Below, piece after piece: positions 7,900 through 15,291 of a DNA stretch of 64,000 nucleotides (positions are counted from its first letter, which is position 1; the number at the start of each line of letters is the position of its first letter). Below the pieces are notes generated by a model. That model was not told the origin of the DNA and made no database searches. It worked only from the letters and a program-made list of their open reading frames with translations. The DNA comes from Anaerosporobacter faecicola (GTDB lineage: Bacteria; Bacillota; Clostridia; Lachnospirales; Lachnospiraceae): assembly GCF_012070565.1 (NCBI RefSeq), contig NZ_JAAQRO010000030.1:186001-250000 (forward strand), written 5' to 3'. Position numbers and translations under genes: made by a program.

Positions 7900-8325
7900 T
7901 TAAGTTTCAGGAAGTGACTGTATTAATTTCGTAAATAAAGCAAGAAACGCACTTTGTTCTGAATCAGAAAGTGGCTGTAGCATCTGCTCAAACAGTAATT
8001 CCTCTTGTTTGAAATGCTCCTGTATGGAGCACTTTCCATGTGCTGTTAACTCCAATCCAAAAGATCGAAGATCTGTTTTATCTATGGTTCGTATTAGAAA
8101 TTCCTTTTTTTCTAGTCGGTTGATCATGTTTGTTAATGTGCTGTTTGGAATTGCTAAGCATTTCAGATAGTCTTTGAGTTTATATTCTGGATGAAGATAA
8201 CAGAGTTTTAATAGTTTCATATCGGGAATACCTAGTCCCTTCAATTCTTCAGTACAGATCTCTATGGATTGATTGAGTAGAAGAGTATTCCAAATATTGC
8301 ATAGTGTTTGTGCATGTTGGTTCAT
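7900..8325 (-). CDS. MarR-family transcriptional regulator
   Basis: The 141-residue protein shows the winged-helix MarR layout: recognition segment IPNSTLTNMINRLEKKEFLIRTIDKTDLRSFGLELTAHG (wing with the D-R motif), flanked by dimerisation helices. MarR dimers bind palindromic or repeated operators and release DNA with small phenolic or oxidant ligands. ATG 8323-8325 is chosen because GAAGGAAG lies seven bases upstream; the longer frame would overlap the membrane gene by 50 bases. It is the second gene of an operon with a four-helix membrane protein, whose promoter region carries two direct repeats that may be its operator. Confidence 0.87.
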   Translation of the reverse strand: MNQHAQTLCNIWNTLLLNQSIEICTEELKGLGIPDMKLLKLCYLHPEYKLKDYLKCLAIPNSTLTNMINRLEKKEFLIRTIDKTDLRSFGLELTAHGKCSIQEHFKQEELLFEQMLQPLSDSEQSAFLALFTKLIQSLPET

Positions 8326-8359
8326 TCCAATTCTTCCTTCATCGCTATTCCAAGGGACG

Positions 8360-8893
8360 TTATGCCCGATGAATGCGTTTTTTATTTGATAGAAGAATTT
8401 TAGCACCAAAACAGATGCATGGCAATAGAAAGATAACAGGTGTCATGACACATTTTATAGATGTAAGTAGACTTGTACTATGGGCAAGGTTGATATGCTT
8501 ATGCCCATAATCCAAAATCAAGATTGCTGTTAGAAGAATTTCAATGAACTGGATGAAGGAGAGCAAGAGAGGCAGGAATGTTAGTAGGGTTATTGTATGG
8601 CAGTTTTGCGTGATTTTAGAGGATATCCGGTACTGTAATCCAACTAGGAATGCAGAATACAGTATAATCATGGCAAAGTCAGCAATTAGAATAAGTAGAT
8701 GGGATTGTCTTCCAGAGGATCCGATTGATTCCAACAGTGAGAATGCATGGGTGGATGAATATCCAAATGTCTGTGTTAGATATGTAAACTCACACTGAAA
8801 AAAAGTATTACACAGACAGCAAAGGAGGAGAAACATACCAAATGTGAGACAGAGTGATTTGGTAGAGGATAAACGGGTTACGAAAGCTTTCAT
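8360..8893 (-). CDS. Hypothetical four-helix membrane protein in MarR operon
   Basis: This is a 177-residue protein with four clear hydrophobic segments (about 15-33, 66-86, 100-123 and 148-168). I do not recognise a family. The loop after helix one is polar and contains SSTHAFSLLESIGSSGRQSH, and the two Cys in FLLLCCLCNTF lie inside helix one. It precedes the MarR gene by 34 bases, so the regulator probably controls it; a transport-accessory or DUF2975-like role is possible but unproven. ATG 8891-8893 follows AAAGGAG at eight bases. Confidence 0.7.
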   Translation of the reverse strand: MKAFVTRLSSTKSLCLTFGMFLLLCCLCNTFFQCEFTYLTQTFGYSSTHAFSLLESIGSSGRQSHLLILIADFAMIILYSAFLVGLQYRISSKITQNCHTITLLTFLPLLLSFIQFIEILLTAILILDYGHKHINLAHSTSLLTSIKCVMTPVIFLLPCICFGAKILLSNKKRIHRA

Positions 8894-8922
8894 AAAACAT
8901 TACTCCTTTCAATTAATTGTTT

Positions 8923-8950
8923 ATATTACCATATAGGGATATTACCATAT
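8923..8950 (-). promoter_or_regulatory. Probable MarR operator: two 12-bp direct repeats
   Basis: ATATTACCATAT occurs at 8923-8934 and again at 8939-8950, centre spacing 16 bases, immediately upstream of the membrane/MarR operon where its -10 region should lie. Outer ATAT/ATAT of each unit is palindromic. Confidence 0.5.
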
Positions 8951-9119
8951 GTGAAATAAAATGTAAAGTAGGAATGTAATGTTTGGGCAAATTAACGAAA
9001 GAAAGTTTTACTGTCTTGCTAACCCAATATATATTTCATATAATAAATATGTCGAATTGTAGAGAATAAAAACGATTCCCCATCCATTTGGAGAGGGATA
9101 ATGACAAGGAGAGGGACAT

Positions 9120-11171
9120 ATGTATTGTAAGAATTGTGGAACACAGAACATGGAAGGCAATAATTTTTGCCGCAACTGTGGTACGAGATTAACAGAACCT
9201 ACAGTAGATACGCAAACGCAACCGATGAACGAGGGGGTATACAACTATACCCAACCAGAGGCTGAGATAGTAGAACAAGCTGTCCAACCAGAGACTGAGA
9301 TAGTAGATCAAGCGATCCAACAAGAAACAGAGGTAGTAGATCAAACACTCCAACCAGATACGGAGCGGCTGGATAACACTACCCAATCAACGACTGAGGG
9401 GTATTATAGCAATTCCCAACCGAATGAAGGAATAGCTCCTAGCTACCAACAGAATTACAATATGGCACCTGAGAACATTGCTCAGGGAGCAAATAATCCG
9501 AATTTACAAATGAATATGGGAAAAAGTAAGCGTGTACCAAAGAAACTTTGGTTTGGACTTGGAGCTGTAGCAATCGCATTGGCTGCTTTCCTTATCTTTT
9601 GGGTAAACAAAAAACCTACCATTGACCTAAACAAATACATCATCATTACTTGCGAAGGATATGATGGGTATGGGAAAGCCGATATCAGCATAGATTGGGA
9701 TGCAATTGAAGAGAAATATGGTGATAAAGTCAAGTTTACAAAAAAGGCTAAGACAGAATATGGCGAGTTCGTTCGATTAGTAAGACCTTTAGAAATATTA
9801 CATGATTATGTTGATATCGATCTAGAAAACACGTCAAATCTATCCAATGGAGATCGTATTGCTTACACTTGGGATATTGATGCCAATGATATTAGTAAAT
9901 ATATAGGTTGTAAGGTTAAATTCTCCAATGGAAAATACAAAGTTTCAGGATTAACTGCAATTGGGGAATTTGATCCATTTGAAGGAGTTGAGATTACATT
10001 TAGAGGTGTTGCTCCAGACGGTCAAGCAGAGATTCTTTATAATGGTGAAATTATGAGTGCCTATGACTTCTATTGTGATAATACAACAGGATTAAGCAAT
10101 GGGGATACAATAACGGTATATATCGACAGCTATGATATGGAGTATTATGCGGAGACATATGGGAAAGTACCTACTGTAACGGAGAAAAAGTATACGGTTA
10201 GTGGACTGAGTGGCTATGTAAGTAGTATTTCTGATCTGAATGAAGATATTAAAAAGAATCTTCAGAGTCAATCAGAAGATATCATAGCGGATTATACATC
10301 AGCTTGGTCATCAGAAGCATTTGTAGATTCCGTTACCTATATGGGAGATTACATGCAAACGCCAAAAACAAACTATTCAGGTGCCTATAACTTGTATAGC
10401 CTTGTATATAAGATTAGTTCACACGTACGGGCTTCTTCCTCGTATCCAGCGGTGAAAGTGGTGCAATACTATGAAGTAAAATTCCCAAATATCATTGCAA
10501 ATGCAGATGGATCTTATGATGTAGACTTCGAGTATTACTATACGCCATTGGATACATTTACGAAGGACGCCTATTATGGAGAGGAATCCTATAGTTATGA
10601 TCGTTACTATTACTATGGTTATGAGACTTTAGCAGATCTTAAGCAGGCATGCGAATACTATTATGGGGACGAATATAATTTTGAGTGGAATGTAGAAGAT
10701 GTGAAAGAAGCAAGCAATTCAGATGATTTTGATGACGCAATTGCGTATACAGAAGGAATCCATACATACGACGTATTCATGGGTGATATGACATGGGAAG
10801 AGGCAAATCAAGCCTGTATGGATGCAGGTGGACATTTGGTAACATTTGAAACGAATGAAGAATACGAATATGTATTATCTTCCTTAGAACTCAATCAGTC
10901 CAATTATTATTATGTCGGTGGAAAATGTGTAGATGACCAATACTATTGGCTATCTCCAGGGGAGTGGCATACAGAGGAAGCCCTTGAAGGACGAGAAGAA
11001 TGGATGAAGGGGGAACCAAGTTATAACGATGGAGATACAGTAGAAGATCGTATGGGTATCTTCTATTACAAAAAAGAAAAAAGATGGGTATGGAATGATG
11101 TTGCAAATGATTTATTAGATAAGGCAAGTAATTTTTCTGGAAAATTGGGGTATATATGTGAATATGAATAA
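9120..11171 (+). CDS. Zinc-ribbon membrane protein with C-type-lectin-like ectodomain
   Basis: The 683-residue protein starts with a zinc ribbon (CKNC at 3-6, CRNC at 17-20). A Gln/Glu-rich linker contains three and a half 11-residue repeats (PETEIVDQAIQ type, about residues 46-85), followed by one membrane helix at 143-163 and a large outside part. Residues 555-683 form a C-type-lectin-like domain: MTWEEANQACMDAGGHLVTF, then WVWNDVAND and GYICEYE. The cytoplasmic ribbon and extracellular lectin suggest a cell-surface sensor or adhesin, but ligand and partner are unknown. Start ATG 9120 follows AAGGAGAGG. It is translationally coupled to the GH3 lipoprotein gene. Confidence 0.85.
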   Translation: MYCKNCGTQNMEGNNFCRNCGTRLTEPTVDTQTQPMNEGVYNYTQPEAEIVEQAVQPETEIVDQAIQQETEVVDQTLQPDTERLDNTTQSTTEGYYSNSQPNEGIAPSYQQNYNMAPENIAQGANNPNLQMNMGKSKRVPKKLWFGLGAVAIALAAFLIFWVNKKPTIDLNKYIIITCEGYDGYGKADISIDWDAIEEKYGDKVKFTKKAKTEYGEFVRLVRPLEILHDYVDIDLENTSNLSNGDRIAYTWDIDANDISKYIGCKVKFSNGKYKVSGLTAIGEFDPFEGVEITFRGVAPDGQAEILYNGEIMSAYDFYCDNTTGLSNGDTITVYIDSYDMEYYAETYGKVPTVTEKKYTVSGLSGYVSSISDLNEDIKKNLQSQSEDIIADYTSAWSSEAFVDSVTYMGDYMQTPKTNYSGAYNLYSLVYKISSHVRASSSYPAVKVVQYYEVKFPNIIANADGSYDVDFEYYYTPLDTFTKDAYYGEESYSYDRYYYYGYETLADLKQACEYYYGDEYNFEWNVEDVKEASNSDDFDDAIAYTEGIHTYDVFMGDMTWEEANQACMDAGGHLVTFETNEEYEYVLSSLELNQSNYYYVGGKCVDDQYYWLSPGEWHTEEALEGREEWMKGEPSYNDGDTVEDRMGIFYYKKEKRWVWNDVANDLLDKASNFSGKLGYICEYE

Positions 11172-12519
11172 AAAATATTTAAAAATATGTCTAGGTATGT
11201 TCCTTATGTTAAGCCTTGTGGGGTGTAATTTTTCTAAGAAGCCTGCAAATGTGAATGTTGACAAGAATACGAATGGATCTAGTGAACAGCGAGAAAATGC
11301 AGGAAATGATTTTGTAGAAGAGGATACCGATCTACAAGGTGATAAAGAAGGAGATACAGAGGGCGATGCGTTGAATTCAGGTGCAGAGGCTGATGGAAAG
11401 AAGGCTGAGAATCCTACTTCACAAGAAAAGGATACCGCACAATTAGGTGACGGGAAAATAGAGCAGCAGATCGAGGAGTGGATTGCAACTCATTCCATTC
11501 AGGAAAAGGTTGCACAAATGTTTATGATTACGCCAGAGGCATTGACAGGATATGCACAAGTTACGACAGCGGAAACGGCCACGAAAGATAATATTGATAA
11601 GTATCCTGTTGGAGGAATTATTTATTTCAAACAGAATTTAATAGATCCTGAGCAGACAACAACGATGCTGAACCAAACAAAGAAGTATTATCAAGCAGCT
11701 GGTTATGCAACGCCATTCCTTATGGTAGATGAAGAAGGTGGCTTAGTAGCAAGAATCGCCAGTAATCCGAATTTTGGAGTGAATAATTTTCCACCAATGA
11801 GTGAAATCGGAGCAACAAAGGATGCCAGTAAGGCAAGTGAAGTGGGGTCTACAATCGGAGCGTATCTGTCTGCATTAGGTTTCAATATGAACAGTGCTCC
11901 TGATGCGGATGTTCTAAGCAATGCTTCGAATACCGTTATTGGTAACCGCTCTTTTGGAAGTGATGAAACGTTGGTATCAGAAATGATACTTGCAGAGTCC
12001 AATGCTTTACAAAAGGAAGGTGTGATCTCTATTATTAAGCATTTCCCTGGTCATGGAGCAACCGTAGGAGATTCCCATGAGGGATATGCCTACACGGATA
12101 AAACAATAGACGAATTACTTGATTGTGAGCTAATACCATTCATAGATGCGATTGAAGATGGAATTCAAGTGATTATGGTGGGACATATATCAGTACCGAA
12201 TGTAACGGGAGATGATCTACCAAGCAGCTTATCAAAACATATGATTACAGAGGTGTTAAGAGGGCAGTTGCAGTATGATGGGCTTATTATGACCGATGCT
12301 ATGAACATGGGGGCAATAACAGAAAAGTACAGTGCATCCACAGCAGCAGTGATGGCAATTGATGCAGGAAATGATATTGTACTTATGCCTTCTAATTTTC
12401 AAACAGCTTATGCCGGTGTTCTTGATGCGGTAGCTTCTGGAAATTTATCAGAAGAGCGTATTAATGAATCGGTTCGAAGAATATTACGTGTAAAGTTTGG
12501 TATGGACGAAGGTCTATAA
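11158..12519 (+). CDS. GH3 beta-N-acetylhexosaminidase-like lipoprotein (NagZ type)
   Basis: This exported lipoprotein has a signal peptide ending in LSLVGC with lipid-carrying Cys23, a roughly 70-residue acidic linker, then a GH3 catalytic barrel. NagZ hallmarks are visible: KHFPGHG (294-300), the GDSH acid/base dyad (Asp305-His307) and MTDAMNMGAI with the nucleophile Asp380. It should remove terminal GlcNAc from cell-wall or glycan fragments outside the cell. GTG 11158 has GGGG seven bases upstream and overlaps the preceding gene by 14 bases. The next ATG at 11164 is an alternative. About 453 residues is normal for Firmicute NagZ without extra C-terminal domain. Confidence 0.92.
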   Translation: MNMNKKYLKICLGMFLMLSLVGCNFSKKPANVNVDKNTNGSSEQRENAGNDFVEEDTDLQGDKEGDTEGDALNSGAEADGKKAENPTSQEKDTAQLGDGKIEQQIEEWIATHSIQEKVAQMFMITPEALTGYAQVTTAETATKDNIDKYPVGGIIYFKQNLIDPEQTTTMLNQTKKYYQAAGYATPFLMVDEEGGLVARIASNPNFGVNNFPPMSEIGATKDASKASEVGSTIGAYLSALGFNMNSAPDADVLSNASNTVIGNRSFGSDETLVSEMILAESNALQKEGVISIIKHFPGHGATVGDSHEGYAYTDKTIDELLDCELIPFIDAIEDGIQVIMVGHISVPNVTGDDLPSSLSKHMITEVLRGQLQYDGLIMTDAMNMGAITEKYSASTAAVMAIDAGNDIVLMPSNFQTAYAGVLDAVASGNLSEERINESVRRILRVKFGMDEGL

Positions 12520-12587
12520 TAAGCGAAATATCGTTTATTGATATTTACTCAAACAATTAATCGAGGAATTATAGAGGGGGAGAACGA

Positions 12588-13646
12588 ATGAGAAAATATT
12601 ATATCGATAACTTACGAATTTTATGTATCTTTTTATTGATACCATTCCATACTACTATGATCTACAATACATTAGGTGAAACATTTTATGTGAATGGTAC
12701 ACCAAAAGAAAGTTTGACGTTTGTTAATCTAGGAGTATATCCGTGGTGGATGACGGGGTTATTTGTCTTGGCGGGAATGTCAACGATGTATGCTTTTGAA
12801 CGTCGAACAGGAAAACAGTATCTACAAGAACGAATTCGAAAACTTTTGGTTCCCTTGTTATCCTGTCTTGTCTTCGTAGTACCAATGCAGACGTACATAG
12901 CAGATCGGTTTCACAATGGATACCAAGGAAATTACTTTGAACATTTGAAGATCTTTTTAACAATTACTGATTGGAGCGGATATGATGGACATTTTACACC
13001 AGCACACACATGGTTTATCTTATATCTGTTTCTGATCTCCTCTGTTACTTTGCCACTTTTACTATGGTATCGAAACAAAAAGAAGAAACTAGATGGTACA
13101 AAAATTAATATGGCCATACTAATCTGTCTGGGGATTCCTGTTGTTGTGTTAGAGGATGTCCTTAACGTTGGAGGAAAAAGTTTTGCACAGTTTGGAGCTT
13201 GCTTCTTAATCGGTTATTTTGTCCTAAGTGATGAGCATGTTTTGGAACGTTTACAGAAATACAGCACACCATTAGGTATTACATGGGTAGCATTAATAGG
13301 AACAAGATGTTTCCTTCATGCAAAGGGCTATGAAGATAGTATATATTTCATTATTTTGTATTCTTTGTTGGAATGGATTGGTATTCTTGCAATGCTTGGA
13401 CTTGGCAGAAGGTTTTTGAATCATAATTGGAAATTCACGAGGCATTTTGTTAAGGCTGAGTTTTCCCTATATCTTTTCCACCAAACGATTGTCATTATGG
13501 TAGGATATTGGCTCATACCATATATTAAGGGCGTTTATGCACAATATGTGCTGATTATTATTCTATCCTTTATCATATCGTATCTGTTATATCAAATCTG
13601 TAGAAGATTTAATGTGACAAGATTTCTTTTTGCAATTAAAAAATGA
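12588..13646 (+). CDS. Acyltransferase family 3 membrane protein
   Basis: The 352-residue protein has about ten membrane helices. Its opening is YYIDNLRILCIFLLIPFH, with the conserved membrane His21 and the Arg of the acyltransferase-3/OafB-OpgC superfamily; RRTGKQYLQERIRKLLVP is the second signature. Such enzymes transfer acetyl or succinyl groups to extracytoplasmic sugars, so surface glycan modification is likely, with acceptor unknown. ATG 12588 follows GAGGGGGAGA. It sits 69 bases after the GH3 lipoprotein gene on the same strand, so shared envelope function is plausible. Confidence 0.88.
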   Translation: MRKYYIDNLRILCIFLLIPFHTTMIYNTLGETFYVNGTPKESLTFVNLGVYPWWMTGLFVLAGMSTMYAFERRTGKQYLQERIRKLLVPLLSCLVFVVPMQTYIADRFHNGYQGNYFEHLKIFLTITDWSGYDGHFTPAHTWFILYLFLISSVTLPLLLWYRNKKKKLDGTKINMAILICLGIPVVVLEDVLNVGGKSFAQFGACFLIGYFVLSDEHVLERLQKYSTPLGITWVALIGTRCFLHAKGYEDSIYFIILYSLLEWIGILAMLGLGRRFLNHNWKFTRHFVKAEFSLYLFHQTIVIMVGYWLIPYIKGVYAQYVLIIILSFIISYLLYQICRRFNVTRFLFAIKK

Positions 13647-13735
13647 TTTAAAATCTTACAATGGCTCTGTAACAGAATAATATCTTCCATTTGGTTAATG
13701 CTAACATATAAAATTAGATTATGGAGGAAACCATT

Positions 13736-14722
13736 TTGTGTACAGCATTAACACTTAAAACAAAGGATGGGTATCACTTATTTGGAAGAAATATGGATTT
13801 ATCCTATTCCTTTAATCAAGCAGTTACCGTAGTGCCTAGAAATTATGAATTTAAGGATCGGTTTACAGGAGAAAAGAGAAAAAGCAAATATGCAATAATT
13901 GGTATGGCTTCGCTGATTGATGAATATCCAGCATTTGCTGATGCAATGAATGAAAAAGGATTAGGTTGTGCAGGCCTGAATTTCCCTGGATATTGTTATA
14001 CGGAAGAGAAATCGGTACCTAGTAAATATAATTTACCACCATATGAGTTGATCATATGGATTTTGTCAAACTTTGAAACCGTAGAAGAGGTTGCAAAAGA
14101 GATTAAAAATGTGGAATTAGTTGCAGTTCCAATTAACGAGAATACACCACTGCCAACGCTTCATTGGATTGTTGCAGATAAGAAGGGAAAATCCATTGTA
14201 ATCGAAAAGACAAAAGAAAGATTTGCTGTGTATGAGAATCCACTGGGGGTATTAACCAATTCACCGACATTTGATTGGCATTTGACAAATCTAAATGAAT
14301 ATATGAAAACGACGCCGATTCAACCGGAATCGGTTACTTGGGTAGAGAAAGAATTAAAACCCTTAGGGGTAGGTGTTGGAACCAATGGATTACCTGGTGG
14401 ATTTGCAGGAGTGGATCGTTTTGTCCGAATTGCATATCTAAAATCCAACTGTATGGAAACGGAAGATTGGAAGCAGGGAATAAGCCAGTTCTTCCATATG
14501 TTGAATAATGTAGCAATGCCAGCTGGGTCAGTTACAGCCGATCGTCTTCAGGATATCACCTTATATACCTCCTGTATGTGTCAGGAAACAGGGATCTACT
14601 ATTATTCTACGTACAAAGGATATGGTATTCATGCAATTGACATGAACAACGTGAATCTAGATGGAAATGAGATTATACGATTTGCTTATATGGAAGAGTT
14701 ACAGTATGATAAACAGAATTAG
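13736..14722 (+). CDS. Choloylglycine hydrolase family enzyme (bile salt hydrolase type)
   Basis: These Ntn-hydrolases use the N-terminal Cys exposed after Met removal, so the start must place Cys second. TTG 13736 does so (encoded TTG-TGT), with GGAGG at 13723-13727 eight bases upstream. The ATG at 13721 would overlap the ribosome binding site and bury Cys. With this start all catalytic positions fall at family numbers: Cys2, Arg18, Asp21, Asn82, Asn175, Arg228. Asn rather than Tyr at 82 is typical of bile salt hydrolases over penicillin V acylases. The 328-residue length and absence of a signal peptide fit cytoplasmic bile-acid deconjugation. Substrate is inferred, not shown. Confidence 0.92.
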   Translation: MCTALTLKTKDGYHLFGRNMDLSYSFNQAVTVVPRNYEFKDRFTGEKRKSKYAIIGMASLIDEYPAFADAMNEKGLGCAGLNFPGYCYTEEKSVPSKYNLPPYELIIWILSNFETVEEVAKEIKNVELVAVPINENTPLPTLHWIVADKKGKSIVIEKTKERFAVYENPLGVLTNSPTFDWHLTNLNEYMKTTPIQPESVTWVEKELKPLGVGVGTNGLPGGFAGVDRFVRIAYLKSNCMETEDWKQGISQFFHMLNNVAMPAGSVTADRLQDITLYTSCMCQETGIYYYSTYKGYGIHAIDMNNVNLDGNEIIRFAYMEELQYDKQN

Positions 14723-14847
14723 CTAAGGAAGGCTTTTTTATGTTTTGACTGGATTACAGAGTCGAAAAATAACACTTATGATATAAAATTATGGTTTGGC
14801 TCTTGACATCTTTTCAGGAAAAGGGTAATGTAGAATCAAATATAAAT

Positions 14848-14906
14848 GCAAACTTCGTACATGAAATAATGTCTACTCGCTAGAATATTGTAAGTGCGAA
14901 GTTTGC
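14848..14906. repeat. Short inverted repeat with termini like the 5.6-kb element
   Basis: GCAAACTTCG (14848-14857) and CGAAGTTTGC (14897-14906) flank 39 bases. Read from the right end, TTACGCAAACTTCGCA matches TTACTCAAACTTCGCA at the right end of the 5583-5874 palindrome in 15 of 16 positions. It lies between the hydrolase gene and the T-box. Confidence 0.45.
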
Positions 14907-14929
14907 GTAAGTAAAAGTAATGAGTAGAA

Positions 14930-15152
14930 GTAGTAGAAGTCGTTTTCAGTCACAGAGAGTTATCGGTTGGTGGAAGATAATCTGGAAAGCTTTGAACTCG
15001 TCTATGAACTCCGAAGTTGAACATGAAGTAGGCTTTGGCGGGCATTCCCGTTATAGAATTCAAGTGCAGGAGTAAGTCCTGAATTAGAGTGGTACCGCGG
15101 TAGGTAGTGATCCTTTCGTCTCTTTTGTATATAGAGATGGAAGGATTTTTTT
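14930..15152 (+). promoter_or_regulatory. T-box leader (leucine) of leuS
   Basis: Stem I runs through AGAGAG...GGTTGGTG. A specifier candidate CTC (Leu) lies at 15009-15011 inside GAACTCCGAAG. The conserved T-box AGAGTGGTACCGCGG is at 15086-15100, with TGG for pairing to the uncharged tRNA CCA end. A terminator follows (ATCCTTTC...GGAAGGAT then T7, 15109-15152). Uncharged tRNA-Leu binding would favour the antiterminator and switch on leuS. A second CTC at about 14997 is an alternative specifier. Confidence 0.93.
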
Positions 15153-15245
15153 ATATAATAGGAAAGTCCTCCGACTTTCCTATTATATAAACCCTCCGGG
15201 GGATGCGCACTCGCACATAAGGTAGATGTCAGCTAAAGCATCAGG
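15153..15245 (+). repeat. Dispersed leader repeat, copy A
   Basis: The copy has a perfect hairpin (ATAATAGGAAAGTC-CTCC-GACTTTCCTATTAT), then AAACCCTCCGGGGGATGCGC, ACTCGCACATAAGG and AGATGTCAGCTAAAGC. Copies B (32671) and C (51335) share the hairpin and the CCTCCGGGG-N-ACTCGC part; A and B also share the TAAGG-AGAT-TCAGCT tail. Here it lies between the T-box terminator and the leuS ribosome binding site, so it is transcribed only on readthrough. Confidence 0.8.
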
Positions 15246-15291
15246 CTTTTGATAGCCAAACCAAAATTTTATTAAGAAATGGAGTAAAACA

